Notes under the pieces: model-generated | Database searches by the model: none | What the model was told of the DNA's origin: nothing | Seen by the model: the letters and a program-made list of their open reading frames with translations, nothing else | Shown here: positions 25,043 through 34,529 of the stretch, in pieces | Layout of the letters: each line of letters begins with the position of its first letter | How positions within the stretch are numbered: position 1 is the first letter of the stretch | Source of the DNA: Lachnospiraceae bacterium | Lineage (GTDB): Bacteria > Bacillota > Clostridia > Lachnospirales > Lachnospiraceae | Direction: 5' to 3' | DNA length: 40,561 bases | Assembly (NCBI GenBank): GCA_016288495.1 | Contig: JAEEZH010000207.1 | Span: 1 to 40,561, forward strand | Program-made: the position numbers and the translations under genes

Positions 25043-26712
25043 TCCTCAGCCTGTATCTTCTTCTTCAGGTTATGGACCGCTATCTGTTCTTCCTCATCAA
25101 GAGTGGCTATGGCTATATTCATGGCGTGATCCCCCACCCGTTCCAGGCCCGACACGATATCGGAAAAGATCATGCCCGCCTCTGGGGTACATTCGTTTCT
25201 GGCCAGCCTTTCCACATGGGCGTTCTGAAGCTGGCGTTCCTTTCTGTCTATGGCTTCCTCCAGCCTGACTATGTCTTCCAGCTTTGAGTCATCACCGGTG
25301 GAGAACATATGCATGGAATAATTCAGGATGTCGTTCACCATATCCAGTATCTCTCCCAGCTCCCTCTGTGCCTGGGGCGAGATGTTTATATTCTGCTCTT
25401 TTCGCATTACGGCGCTGTCGGCTATGTTTTCCGCGTGATCACCGATCCTCTCTATATCATTGGCTACATGGAAAAGATTGCCGATGCTCTTTGTATCCTC
25501 CACGGGAAGTCCCGTCTGGTTTATCTTTACCAGATAGTCGGTGATGGCGTGATTCAGGAAGTCTATGTTTTTCTCCACGGCATAGGCCTCCTCTATATCA
25601 TCCTGGTCCAGAGTGATGAGGGCGTTCATGGAACGGTTCAGGTTCTCACAGGCCAGGGCTCCCATACGGTCCAGCTCCTTGGATGCCTCCACCACCGCGG
25701 TGGCAGGTGAAAACATATTTTTTGCACCGATGTACTGAAGCTGGTATGTGGCTCTGTATCCCACGGAATCGTCCTCGCCGGGCACCAGCAGATAGGTCAG
25801 GTCCACTATCTTGTCGGAGAAGGGCAAAAGCAGCATGACCTGCACCACCTTAAAGGCGAGATGGGCATTTGCCACCACGCGCCCGGGATTTGCGGAGAAG
25901 CTCCACAGAATGTTCAGGACCTGGTCCATGAAAAGAGCCAGGATGATGCACATTATCACGGTTCCTATTATGTTGAACAGAAGGTGGATCAGGGCCGTCC
26001 TCTTTGCATCCTTCCTGCCGGTGAAGCCCGCAAGCATGGCGGAAGCACAGGCACCGATATTGCAACCCAGTATCATGAACATACAGATGTTAAGCTCCAG
26101 AAGCCCCTGATTGGCCATCAGCAATATGATGGCTACGGTCACCGATGATGACTGGACCAGCGCTGTCAGCGCAGTTCCCAGTATAAGCGCCATCACAGGG
26201 CTTGACAGGGATGAGAGCATATCGATCACTGTCTTCGAATCCTTTATACAGCCCATGGCGGAACTCATCATGGAAAGACCGAGAAACAGTATACCGAAGC
26301 CCGCAAGGACCTCAGCCCATTTCTTAACCGTATTGTTTTTTACCGCGGTCATGGTGATGACTCCCACAAAGAGAAACAGGGGAGCATATTTTGAAAGATT
26401 AAAGGATACCAGCTGTGCAGTCACGGTGGTACCTATATTCGCGCCGAAGATAGGACCTGCCGCCTGATACAGGGTCATGAGCCCGGAGTTGACAAAGGTC
26501 ACTATCAGCACCGTACATGCCGAAGATGACTGAACGATGGCGGTAAAGATCACACCCACCAGCATACCCACAAAACGGTTTTTGGTAAAAACCTCCAGAA
26601 TACCGCGGAGCTTTGCGCCCGCAGCTTTTTCTATACCCTCGCTCATGAGACTCATTCCGAAGAGGAAAAGTCCCAGACCGCCCGCCATGTCCAATAATGT
26701 GGTCAGTTCCAT
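25039..26712 (-). CDS. Na+/phosphate cotransporter family protein with C-terminal PhoU-like domain
   Basis: About 350 N-terminal residues form the membrane part, with the two inverted QSSS repeats (AIVQSSSACTVLIV and ALVQSSSVTVAIIL) that mark the NptA/NPT2 family. Residues from about 355 on form PhoU-like helical repeats (IERIGDHAENIADSA, LERVGDHAMNIAIA). It probably imports phosphate with Na+, or regulates it. The frame is open to a GTG at 26718, but the ATG at 26710-26712 has the better-spaced AGG. It lies 28 nt after nrnA. Phosphate transport by this bacterial branch is assumed from family. Confidence 0.9.
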   Translation of the reverse strand: MELTTLLDMAGGLGLFLFGMSLMSEGIEKAAGAKLRGILEVFTKNRFVGMLVGVIFTAIVQSSSACTVLIVTFVNSGLMTLYQAAGPIFGANIGTTVTAQLVSFNLSKYAPLFLFVGVITMTAVKNNTVKKWAEVLAGFGILFLGLSMMSSAMGCIKDSKTVIDMLSSLSSPVMALILGTALTALVQSSSVTVAIILLMANQGLLELNICMFMILGCNIGACASAMLAGFTGRKDAKRTALIHLLFNIIGTVIMCIILALFMDQVLNILWSFSANPGRVVANAHLAFKVVQVMLLLPFSDKIVDLTYLLVPGEDDSVGYRATYQLQYIGAKNMFSPATAVVEASKELDRMGALACENLNRSMNALITLDQDDIEEAYAVEKNIDFLNHAITDYLVKINQTGLPVEDTKSIGNLFHVANDIERIGDHAENIADSAVMRKEQNINISPQAQRELGEILDMVNDILNYSMHMFSTGDDSKLEDIVRLEEAIDRKERQLQNAHVERLARNECTPEAGMIFSDIVSGLERVGDHAMNIAIATLDEEEQIAVHNLKKKIQAEE

Positions 26713-26740
26713 ATTCACCTGCCTTAATAGAATAACTGAG

Positions 26741-27709
26741 TTAAGCCTGACTTCGATCCAGCTCGGCCTCTATATACGCCGAAAGGGAATTGATAACATC
26801 GTGGGAAGTTCCCTTCATGGTACAGCCGGCTGCCTTGACATGGCCTCCGCCGCCGTATACCAGCGCTATCTTGGAAACATCCACACTATCGTCCGATCTC
26901 ATGCTCACCTTATAGGTCATATCATCCATCTCATACAAAAGTATGGCGCAGCTCACTCCCTTTGTCAGGAGCAGCTGGTTCACTATGCCGTCCAGATCCT
27001 TGGGGAGCGCATCGTAAAACTTAAGCATCCGCTTTGTCACCACGGTGAAGATCGCCCTGTTTTCCAGAAATCTCACACTCTCCACCAGGGCTCTGCCCAG
27101 CAGCTGGTTCTGGACATAGGTCTTCTCGTAGAAGCTTCTGTCCACCACATAAGTAAAATCAAAATCAAATTCGATGAGCCTTGCCACCGCCTTTAAGGTA
27201 GCCGGTGAAGTACAGGAGTACTTCAGCACCCCCGTATCGGAGATTATGGCGCTGTAAAGACAGACCGCGATATCCTCATCCAGTTCCTCATCCGGTATGA
27301 GACGAAAGACCAGCTCTCCGGTGGAACTGGCATCCCCGTCGATAAACCTGTAGGTACCAAAGCCCTGATTGGACACATGGTGGTCTATGCACACCGTCAC
27401 CGCCGCCTTTTCATAATACTTCCCGGCGTTGCCGTACCTGTCCACGGTGGATGAATCCAGCCCGAAAAAAACGTCGTAGGGCTGTCTGCGGCCAAAGACC
27501 GAATCCACCTCATCATAGCCCTTGAGATAGGAATACCTGGGGCCCAGCTTATCCAGGAATATCTCTACCTTCACGTCCTTCGCCACGATCTTTTTTATGT
27601 AATTGTATAGCGCCAGGGTGGAACCTATACAGTCACCGTCGGGCCTTTCATGTCCCGAGATGGCTATGGTCTTCGCATCCTTGACGATCTCTTTTATATC
27701 TATGCTCAT
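26741..27709 (-). CDS. nrnA: DHH-family oligoribonuclease/pAp phosphatase (NrnA-like)
   Basis: This 322-residue DHH/DHHA1 phosphoesterase degrades nano-RNAs and dephosphorylates pAp in Firmicutes lacking Orn. The metal-site residues are H20, D24 and D26 in GHERPDGDCIGS and the DHH motif in CIDHHVSNQ (about 99-107). The DHHA1 substrate loop is GGGGHVKAAGC near 285. It sits after rbfA, the common clostridial order. The GGAG used as ribosome binding site, 6 nt before its ATG, is part of a palindromic repeat that also contains the rbfA stop. Confidence 0.93.
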   Translation of the reverse strand: MSIDIKEIVKDAKTIAISGHERPDGDCIGSTLALYNYIKKIVAKDVKVEIFLDKLGPRYSYLKGYDEVDSVFGRRQPYDVFFGLDSSTVDRYGNAGKYYEKAAVTVCIDHHVSNQGFGTYRFIDGDASSTGELVFRLIPDEELDEDIAVCLYSAIISDTGVLKYSCTSPATLKAVARLIEFDFDFTYVVDRSFYEKTYVQNQLLGRALVESVRFLENRAIFTVVTKRMLKFYDALPKDLDGIVNQLLLTKGVSCAILLYEMDDMTYKVSMRSDDSVDVSKIALVYGGGGHVKAAGCTMKGTSHDVINSLSAYIEAELDRSQA

Positions 27710-27710
27710 A

Positions 27711-27732
27711 TTCCGCTCCGCTCAGGATGACA
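27711..27732 (-). repeat. Short palindromic repeat, copy 3, at the rbfA-nrnA junction
   Basis: The minus strand reads TGTCATCCTGAGCGGAGCGG then AA. It covers the last Ser codons and the TGA of rbfA (27722-27724), and GGAG, the only plausible ribosome binding site of nrnA. Confidence 0.7.
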
Positions 27733-28120
27733 ATGGCGACGTCCCCTCCCCTGCGGGATTGTTTCTGATCAGCTCCATCTCATCCTCAATGCGCTTATTC
27801 ATCGTCACTCCGTATTCTATGGAATGATCCGCAAAAAAAGTGATATGGGGAGTGATCCGCAGATTCAGGCTGTCCGCCAGGCAGTGCCTGATAAAGCCCT
27901 CCGCCTTTTTAAGCGCACCCACGGTCTCCTCCACGGAAATGTTTTTGTCCATGGAAGAAATATATGCCTTGCAGGTCTTGAGATCGGGAGCCACTTCCAC
28001 ATGTGTGACGGAGGTGAGCATCCCCACTCTGGGATCCTTTACCTCGTCACGGATTATCTTGGACAGCTCCTTTTGCACTTCGCTGCTCACTCTTATATTT
28101 TTGATGCTGTTTTTTCTCAT
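27722..28120 (-). CDS. rbfA: 30S ribosome-binding factor A
   Basis: This 132-residue protein is slightly longer than usual (about 115-120). RbfA is a KH-fold factor that matures the 5' end of 16S rRNA. Family stretches are [34 protein letters not shown]-like (here [20 protein letters not shown]), CKAYIS and [12 protein letters not shown] near the C-terminus. A stop codon lies directly before the ATG, so this start is forced. Yet no clear ribosome binding site precedes it, which suggests weak or coupled translation. The C-terminal tail ([11 protein letters not shown]) runs into the repeat. Confidence 0.94.
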   Translation of the reverse strand: [132 protein letters not shown]

Positions 28121-28159
28121 TTAACCAATACTTAATTATTTTGCTATGCCATATCTATC

Positions 28160-28171
28160 AAGATTCTTCGC
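28160..28171 (+). repeat. Half-copy of the palindromic repeat in the infB-rbfA gap
   Basis: AAGATTCTTCGC matches one arm of the repeat at 1482-1510. It lies in the 64-nt gap between infB and rbfA, which otherwise shows nothing recognisable. Confidence 0.5.
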
Positions 28172-28184
28172 ACTATGTAGCCTG

Positions 28185-31100
28185 TCACCTGGGGACTTCC
28201 ACCATCTTGTACGCCTCGACGATATCCAGCTCTTCCATCTCACCGAAGCCTTCAAATACGAGACCGCACTCAAAGCCGGCCTTGACTTCCTTCACATCGT
28301 CCTTAAATCTCTTGAGGGATGCCAGGTCGCCCTCAAAGATCTGCTCTCCCTGCCTTGAGATGCGGACTTTGCAGCCCCTCTCAAAGGTACCGTCAAGCAC
28401 ATAGGCACCGGCGATGTTTCCCACACCCGAGGCCTTGAAGATCTGACGCACCTCCGCATGACCCAAAACCTTTTCCTCGAAGACGGGATCCAGCATACCC
28501 TTCATGGCAGCCTCCACATCCTCGATGGCCTGATAGATCACCTTGTAAAGTCTTACGTCCACGCCTTCGGACTCCGCTGTATTCTTGGCGGTGGCATCGG
28601 GACGTACGTTGAAGCCTATGATTATGGCATTTGAAGCCGAAGCAAGGATCACGTCGGATTCGTTTATGGCACCTACGCCCGAATGGATCACCTTTACCAC
28701 CACTTCCTCGTTTGAAAGCTTTAACAGTGAGGTCTTTACAGCCTCCACGGAACCCTGAACGTCCGCCTTCACGATGATATTCAGTTCCTTGAGATTGCCC
28801 TCCTTTATCTGGGAGAAGACATCGTCAAGGGACATGCGCAGCTTGGTATCCTCAAGCAGCTTCAGACGGTTCTGCTCGATAAAGGTGTCTGCAAAATTCT
28901 TTGCATCCTTATCATTTGCGTGGCAGATGAATACCTCACCTGCATTGGGCACATCATTGAGACCCAGGATCTCCACGGGAATGGAAGGACCTGCCTCCTT
29001 AACCCTGTTGCCCTTGTCATCCAGCATGGCACGGACCTTTCCGTGGGTAGCACCCGCAGCGATGAAATCTCCCACCTTGAGAGTACCCTTCTGTACCAGC
29101 ACCGTAGCCACGGGGCCGCGGCCCTTGTCCAGCTGGGCCTCGATCACCAGACCTCTGGCCTTTCTCTTGGGATTGGCCTTGAGCTCCAATATGTCGGCTG
29201 TGAGGGTGACCATTTCCAGCAGTTCCTTTATACCCTGTCCCGTCTTTGCTGATACGGGGGCAAAGACCGTGCTTCCGCCCCAGTCCTCGGGGATCAGCTC
29301 ATACTCCGAGAGTTCCTGTTTTACCCTCTCTATATTTGAATTGGGCTTATCTATCTTGTTTACCGCAACTATTATCTCTATGCCTGCTGCCTTTGCATGA
29401 TTTATGGCCTCCACAGTCTGGGGCATCACGCCGTCGTCCGCAGCCACCACCAGGATGGCGATATCGGTGGAATTGGCACCGCGCATACGCATGGCGGTAA
29501 AGGCCTCATGTCCGGGGGTATCCAGGAAGGTGATGGCGTTTCCGTTTATATCCACCGTATAAGCACCGATGTGCTGGGTGATGCCGCCGGCCTCCCTGTC
29601 AGTGACATTGGCATGTCTGATGGCATCCAGGAGCGAGGTTTTACCATGGTCTACGTGACCCATTACACAGACTACGGGAGGACGCTTCTTAAGGAGTTTT
29701 TCATCCTCTTCTTCCTCTTTGAGGAGCTCTGCGATCACATCCACCTTTTCTTCCATCTCACAGATGATGTCATATTCGATGGCGATATTCTCGGCGTCCT
29801 CATAGCTCAGCTCCGAATTCAGGGTAGCCATCTTGCCTTCCAGAAGCATCTTCTTAAGTATCTGGGCGGGCTGTATCTTCATCTTATCCGCCAGATCCCT
29901 GATGGTTATCTTCTCGGGAAGGGTGATCACCTTGATCTTTTCCTCTTCCTCCTGTACCTTCTCGGGCTTATGGAAGCCATGGGGATTGAACTTCTTGGAC
30001 TTAAGCTGTTCCTCATCCCTCTCTATATCCCTGCGACGGTCTCCCTTTCGTCTGTCCCGTCCTTTTTGCTGTTCTTTGGCACCCGGCCCTGCAATAAACG
30101 TCTTATTTGAAGCCTTGGATCTATCTGCCTTCCCTCCATTTCTTCCCGGACCCTGAGAACGATTGTCACCGCCGCGATTATAAGGGCTGTTAGACGAAAA
30201 ACTGATTGAACTCTTCTGAGAACCTTCTCTCGATCCGCTTGCATTTATACGTCCTCCCTGTGACCTGTTTCTTTCATTGGTATTGATATTGGGTCTGGGA
30301 CTCTCTGTTCTGGGAGTCTCATGTCTTATTATCTTTATCTGGGGAGCGGGATCGGATATCCTGGTGATACCGCCTGCCCTGTTTATCTGCCTGTTGTCCG
30401 CAGGCTTCTTTTCAGGTTCTTTGTTTTCCCGGGCCTTGTTATCCTGAGGCTTTGAAGGCTTCTTCTCACCCAGCTTCTCCTGAAGGATGGCTCTCACGTC
30501 AACATTGCTCTTTTCCCTGTTGACAGCCTTTCCCTCAACGGGAGCCTTTGGCTTTTGTGCCTGAACCTGGGGAGTACTCTTTACATCCTTTTCGCTCTTC
30601 TGCGTCTGATCCAGCTTTACTTCCTTTGCGGCCTTTACATCCTCCCCGCTCTTTGCGGGCTGTGCATTCTTTATGCTCTCTTCCTTTTTTTCCGCACTCT
30701 GGGGCTGGGGCTTTGCACTCTCTTCCGGCTTTACAGGCGCCTTCTTGGGGGCCGGCGTGCTGATGCCCAGACTCTTGTTGAAGATATCCCTCACGTTCTG
30801 GGAAGAAACGGAAGACTTCTGGGGCTGGGGCTTGTCATTCTTTCTCACCCTGTCTCCTGCCACGCTCACGCTCTTGTTGGAAGAAATATTTTTGCTGACG
30901 GCACTTCCGCTCATCTGGATCTTGCTCTTGGTACCTGCAGCCACAGGCTTCTTTGCATCAGCCCCCTTCTTTTCCCCGCTCACAGCCGCCTTTACGGGCT
31001 TAGCCTGAGCCTGAGCTTCGGGCTTTGCCTGTGCTTTGGCCTCTGCGGCTTTTGCCTGCTTTGCACCGGACTTTGTCTCAGACTTCTTTTCGTCCTCTTT

Positions 31101-31292
31101 CTTTTCTGCCTTGGGCTTATCGTCGGACTTTTTACCGGCTTTTGCTCCAAAATGCTTTCTGACCATGGCAGCCTGATCATCATCTATATTCGATGAAGCT
31201 GTCTTAGATATTCCTTTTTCGGCAAGGAAGGCGATAATCTCCTTGTTTTCCACACCCAGTTCAGGTGAAAGTTCTCTAATTCTTATTGCCAT
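28185..31292 (-). CDS. infB: Translation initiation factor IF-2
   Basis: The 1035-residue IF-2 delivers fMet-tRNA to the 30S subunit. It has an IF2_N domain at 1-50 and a long Lys/Ala/Gln/Pro-rich low-complexity region at about 50-450. A second IF2_N-like piece lies at about 460-505. The G domain has GHVDHGKT at 545-552, [10 protein letters not shown] near 569, DTPGHEAF at 591 and NKID near 645. Domains II to IV follow. The extended N-terminus contains two related short blocks, [11 protein letters not shown] (about 166-176) and [13 protein letters not shown] (about 263-275). The start codon follows directly on the ylxQ stop (TAAATG), with GGAGG 11 nt upstream. Confidence 0.97.
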   Translation of the reverse strand: MAIRIRELSPELGVENKEIIAFLAEKGISKTASSNIDDDQAAMVRKHFGAKAGKKSDDKPKAEKKEDEKKSETKSGAKQAKAAEAKAQAKPEAQAQAKPVKAAVSGEKKGADAKKPVAAGTKSKIQMSGSAVSKNISSNKSVSVAGDRVRKNDKPQPQKSSVSSQNVRDIFNKSLGISTPAPKKAPVKPEESAKPQPQSAEKKEESIKNAQPAKSGEDVKAAKEVKLDQTQKSEKDVKSTPQVQAQKPKAPVEGKAVNREKSNVDVRAILQEKLGEKKPSKPQDNKARENKEPEKKPADNRQINRAGGITRISDPAPQIKIIRHETPRTESPRPNINTNERNRSQGGRINASGSREGSQKSSISFSSNSPYNRGGDNRSQGPGRNGGKADRSKASNKTFIAGPGAKEQQKGRDRRKGDRRRDIERDEEQLKSKKFNPHGFHKPEKVQEEEEKIKVITLPEKITIRDLADKMKIQPAQILKKMLLEGKMATLNSELSYEDAENIAIEYDIICEMEEKVDVIAELLKEEEEDEKLLKKRPPVVCVMGHVDHGKTSLLDAIRHANVTDREAGGITQHIGAYTVDINGNAITFLDTPGHEAFTAMRMRGANSTDIAILVVAADDGVMPQTVEAINHAKAAGIEIIVAVNKIDKPNSNIERVKQELSEYELIPEDWGGSTVFAPVSAKTGQGIKELLEMVTLTADILELKANPKRKARGLVIEAQLDKGRGPVATVLVQKGTLKVGDFIAAGATHGKVRAMLDDKGNRVKEAGPSIPVEILGLNDVPNAGEVFICHANDKDAKNFADTFIEQNRLKLLEDTKLRMSLDDVFSQIKEGNLKELNIIVKADVQGSVEAVKTSLLKLSNEEVVVKVIHSGVGAINESDVILASASNAIIIGFNVRPDATAKNTAESEGVDVRLYKVIYQAIEDVEAAMKGMLDPVFEEKVLGHAEVRQIFKASGVGNIAGAYVLDGTFERGCKVRISRQGEQIFEGDLASLKRFKDDVKEVKAGFECGLVFEGFGEMEELDIVEAYKMVEVPR

Positions 31293-31601
31293 TTATTCCT
31301 TTACCTCCATACTGTTTAATATACTCACTGCAAACCCCGCATCGTTGACGGTCAGCACCACTCTGGCCTGCTTGCCGATCTGGTGTCCCAGGCTCTCGGC
31401 ATCCCCATACTCAAGACAGCTGATCTGCCTGAATCTGCAGGCGTCACGGAACTTCTTTTTTGTGTTGTCGGAAGCGTCCCCTGCCAGTATCACCAGCTGT
31501 GCCTTCCCGCTCTTTATGCTCTTTTCGGCGCCAAAGCTGCCGGCGGATATCCTTCCGGCCTTTGCAGCCATGGACAGGATCTGCATGACCTTATCTCTCA
31601 T
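31293..31601 (-). CDS. ylxQ: L7Ae/L30e-family RNA-binding protein (YlxQ)
   Basis: This 102-residue L7Ae-like protein (KVMQILSMAAKAGRISAGSF ... LVILAGDASDNTKKKF) sits directly upstream of infB, as in other Firmicutes. It probably binds a kink-turn or related RNA. It starts only 21 nt after nusA with a poor ribosome binding site. The gene normally found in that place, ylxR, is missing. Confidence 0.9.
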   Translation of the reverse strand: MRDKVMQILSMAAKAGRISAGSFGAEKSIKSGKAQLVILAGDASDNTKKKFRDACRFRQISCLEYGDAESLGHQIGKQARVVLTVNDAGFAVSILNSMEVKE

Positions 31602-31622
31602 CTTTTGTTACTCTGTACAGGC

Positions 31623-32999
31623 TTATTCCCCATCAGCGGATGCGGCTTCATCCAAAGCCTCTTCATCCTCAGGTGCTGCTTCATCATCAACAGCCTCATC
31701 TACGGATATTTCTTCATCGCTGTACTCACCCTCGTCTGCCGGGATATCCTCGTTTACTTCCTCATATCCGTCAACTGCATCATACTCTTCTTCGGAATAC
31801 TCCTCATCTATGTCCAGAGTATCATCCACCAGCTCACCGTTCTCATCATAGTAATCCTCAAGTCTGAAGCCGGGAGTATTTATGGCCTCGGACTCTGACT
31901 TGATATCGATCTTGAATCCGGTAAGGCGGGCTGCCAGTCTCGCATTCTGTCCCTCCTTGCCGATGGCCAGTGAAAGCTGGTTATCGGGCACGGTAACCTT
32001 TGCGGTCTTGGCTTCGCCGTCGGTGATGACAAGGATAACCTTTGAAGGTGAAAGTGCATTCTCGATAAGGATCGCAGGATTCTCATCCCAGTTCACTATA
32101 TCGATCTTTTCGCCGCGAAGCTCATCGACTATGGCGTTTACCCTCTCTCCGTTCAGGCCTACGCAGGCGCCCACGGGATCCACATCGGGATTGTTGGAAT
32201 ATACGGCGATCTTTGTCCTGGAGCCCACTTCACGGCTGATGGCCTTGATCTCCACCGTTCCGTCAGCCACCTCGGTAACTTCAGATTCAAAGAGACGCTT
32301 TACCAGATCCGGATGGGTACGGCTCACATAAATGCGGGAGCCCTTGATGGAATTCTTGGAGCTCTTCTGGTTCCTGGATCCGGAATCCTTTTCGGGGCTT
32401 GTCACCTCGGTCACGTAAACCTTGATCCTGTCGCCCTTGTTGAGACGCTCCCTGGGAACCATCTCCCTGTCCTTAAGGATGGCATCTGCCTTGCCGAGAT
32501 TGATCAGGAGACCCATATTGATACGTCTCTGAACAACACCGGTGACGATCTGCTTTTCTTTCTGCTTGTAATACTCGTATATGATGTCTCTTTCTTTCTC
32601 TCTTATCTTCTGCTGAATAACGCTCTTTGCAGCTGCTGCCGCGATACGTCCCATATCCTTTATCTCTACCTGCACGGGAAGTATGTCGTCAAGCTTAGCA
32701 TCGGGATCCCTGAGCTTTGCATCCTCAAGAGATATCTCCAGAACGGGATCGAAAACCTCTTCCACCACTTCCTTAAGAGAATATATCCTGTACTCTGCAG
32801 TCTCACGATCCACTTCTACCTTGACATTGGTATATTTGGCACTCTCGTTTGAAAATGCCTTTTTGGAAACCTCCGACTTTCCGTAATGATGCTGATACGC
32901 ATTGGTAAGTGCGGTCTCAATGGTAGAGAAAATGATCTCTCTGGGGATATCCTTTTCTCTTTCAATGTACTCGATAGCATCCATCAGTTCGTTATTCAT
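31623..32999 (-). CDS. nusA: Transcription termination/antitermination factor NusA
   Basis: I use the ATG at 32997-32999 (AGGAG 7 nt upstream, MNNELMDAIEYIEREKDI), giving 458 residues. The N-terminal RNA-polymerase-binding domain (about 1-125) is followed by S1 (about 135-200) and two KH domains (with VGACVGLNGERVNAIVDEL and LSLAIGKEGQNARLAARLTG). The tail of about 80 residues after RLEDYYDEN is extremely acidic (Asp/Glu). NusA couples pausing and termination with translation operons. Confidence 0.96.
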   Translation of the reverse strand: MNNELMDAIEYIEREKDIPREIIFSTIETALTNAYQHHYGKSEVSKKAFSNESAKYTNVKVEVDRETAEYRIYSLKEVVEEVFDPVLEISLEDAKLRDPDAKLDDILPVQVEIKDMGRIAAAAAKSVIQQKIREKERDIIYEYYKQKEKQIVTGVVQRRINMGLLINLGKADAILKDREMVPRERLNKGDRIKVYVTEVTSPEKDSGSRNQKSSKNSIKGSRIYVSRTHPDLVKRLFESEVTEVADGTVEIKAISREVGSRTKIAVYSNNPDVDPVGACVGLNGERVNAIVDELRGEKIDIVNWDENPAILIENALSPSKVILVITDGEAKTAKVTVPDNQLSLAIGKEGQNARLAARLTGFKIDIKSESEAINTPGFRLEDYYDENGELVDDTLDIDEEYSEEEYDAVDGYEEVNEDIPADEGEYSDEEISVDEAVDDEAAPEDEEALDEAASADGE

Positions 33000-33035
33000 C
33001 TCTTCTCTCCTTTTGCAGATTTTTTGCAATTTATC

Positions 33036-33518
33036 CTAAAACTCAACAGCCAGTCTGATAACTGCGATTTCCTTCTTTGTAAAGACCAGTGTGTTCCCGG
33101 ATCCGTCCTCCAGGGTTACGGTATCCTCATCCCAGTCCTTTAATACGCCGGAAAAATCCTTGCTCTTGCCCTTGTAGAAATCAAATTCCTTATTGCTGTA
33201 GGTCTTGACCTCCACCTTCTCACCCTTACTCCTGACAAAGTCCTTTTCCTTTTTCAGTACCCTGCCAAGTCCCGGAGAACTGACTTCCATAATGTAAGCG
33301 TCATCTATGAAATCTTCTTCATCCAGTTTGTCCGAAAAAATGCGGCTTACGGCTTCACAGTCGTCTATGGTTATGCCCCCCGGCTTATCTATATAGGAGC
33401 GGAGATACCAGTCGGATCCCTCCTTCACATATTCCACATCCACCAGTTCAAAGCCAAAGCCTTCAACTATGGGGGTGATCAGCGCTTCCGCCCTTTTTTC
33501 GATCTCTTCAGTTTTCAT
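33036..33518 (-). CDS. rimP: Ribosome maturation factor RimP
   Basis: The ATG at 33516-33518 has GAGG 6 nt upstream and gives MKTEEIEKRAEALITPIVEG, 160 residues. RimP helps 30S maturation. Typical blocks are GFELVDVEYVKEGSDWYLRSYIDKPGGITIDDCEAVS (quoted in part: VDVEYVKEG, LRSYIDKPGG) and YIMEVSSPGLGRVLKKEKDF. It is the first gene of the nusA-infB operon, about 36 nt before nusA. Confidence 0.95.
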   Translation of the reverse strand: MKTEEIEKRAEALITPIVEGFGFELVDVEYVKEGSDWYLRSYIDKPGGITIDDCEAVSRIFSDKLDEEDFIDDAYIMEVSSPGLGRVLKKEKDFVRSKGEKVEVKTYSNKEFDFYKGKSKDFSGVLKDWDEDTVTLEDGSGNTLVFTKKEIAVIRLAVEF

Positions 33519-33542
33519 ATATAACCTCAGTCCGTTCACGTA

Positions 33543-33572
33543 TAAGGGAGTGAACTCTTGTCCACTCCCTTA
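33543..33572 (-). promoter_or_regulatory. Stable leader hairpin upstream of rimP
   Basis: A 10-bp perfect stem (33543-33552 with 33563-33572, TAAGGGAGTG/CACTCCCTTA) has a 10-nt loop. It lies within the 5' leader between the promoter and rimP. No U-run follows it, so it is not an ordinary terminator. Confidence 0.65.
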
Positions 33573-33595
33573 CCTTCAGCAACATATCGCGTCAA

Positions 33596-33625
33596 ATTAT
33601 ACCACCGTGTACCAAGTTATGTCAA
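33596..33625 (-). promoter_or_regulatory. Consensus sigma-A promoter of the rimP-nusA-infB operon
   Basis: Minus-strand TTGACA (33620-33625), 18-nt spacer, TATAAT (33596-33601). Both hexamers are perfect, about 78 nt before the rimP start. Confidence 0.88.
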
Positions 33626-33665
33626 GCACTATACTCTCAAACCGGTTCCATGGGCTTTTCGATGA

Positions 33666-34520
33666 TCAGCTGTTCTGACCTGAGGCCCCTTTGGCCGAAG
33701 CCATCACATGCCCCAGGAGCATAGCCGTAGTCACGCCGCCCACGCCTCCGGGAACCGGAGTTATGGCCTCCGCCAGGGGCGCCACAGCATCATAATCCAC
33801 ATCGCCGCACATCTTTCCGTCCACTACATTTATGCCCACGTCCATGATGATCTGCCCTTTTCTCACATGATCGGGACCTATCATCCGGGGCGAGCCGGCG
33901 GCCGCACAGACGATATCCGCCCTTTGGCACTCTGCCTTAAGATCCTCGGTCCCGGTATGGCAGATCGTGACAGTGGCATTTTCCTTAAGGAGCAGCATGG
34001 CCAGAGGCCTGCCCACCACCATGGAACGCCCCACCACGGTAACCCTCTTTCCCTTAAGGGGCACCTCATAGAACTTGAGCATCTCCACCACTGCCTCCGG
34101 CGTACAGGGGGGATAGCCCACCCCGTCCTGGGCAAAAACATGGGCCATATTGATATCGCTCATGCAGTCGGCGTCCTTTTTTGCACTGACAAGATTCCTG
34201 AGAGCGTCCTCGTCAAGGTGTTTTGGCAGCGGGCGGAACATGAGTATCCCATGGACCTTATCATCCCGATCCAGCCTGAGCAGAAGCTCCTTTACCTCTT
34301 CAAAAGAAACATCTCCCGGAAGTTCATGCACCATAACCTTGCAGTCGGCCGACTCAAAACGCTTTATTATCCCACGTTCATAAGCCAGATCGTCCTCTCT
34401 TTGGCCGACTCTGACAATGGCAAGAGCAGGGAATATCCCCCTGCTCTTAAGTTCGTTTGCTTCTTCCTTATATTTTTGTGTAAGCGACTCCACAACAGGC
34501 TTTGCACGAAATTCTCTCAT
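33666..34520 (-). CDS. folD: Methylenetetrahydrofolate dehydrogenase (FolD), probably without cyclohydrolase activity
   Basis: FolD oxidises 5,10-methylene-THF and usually also hydrolyses methenyl-THF. The 284-residue protein has the NAD(P)-binding VTVVGRSMVVGRPLAMLL and the C-terminal ITPVPGGVGGVTTAMLL. At the active site the family's Y-x-x-x-K becomes Y47-E-R-G-I51, so the cyclohydrolase lysine is isoleucine. The usual VQLPLP loop reads MFRPLP (94-99), losing the conserved Gln. The conserved Asp is kept (D118 in KDADC). This predicts dehydrogenase activity alone, with FchA next door supplying the hydrolysis. SD AGGGGG, 4 nt before the ATG, overlaps the fchA stop. Confidence 0.92.
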   Translation of the reverse strand: MREFRAKPVVESLTQKYKEEANELKSRGIFPALAIVRVGQREDDLAYERGIIKRFESADCKVMVHELPGDVSFEEVKELLLRLDRDDKVHGILMFRPLPKHLDEDALRNLVSAKKDADCMSDINMAHVFAQDGVGYPPCTPEAVVEMLKFYEVPLKGKRVTVVGRSMVVGRPLAMLLLKENATVTICHTGTEDLKAECQRADIVCAAAGSPRMIGPDHVRKGQIIMDVGINVVDGKMCGDVDYDAVAPLAEAITPVPGGVGGVTTAMLLGHVMASAKGASGQNS

Positions 34521-34529
34521 TTTTCCCCC

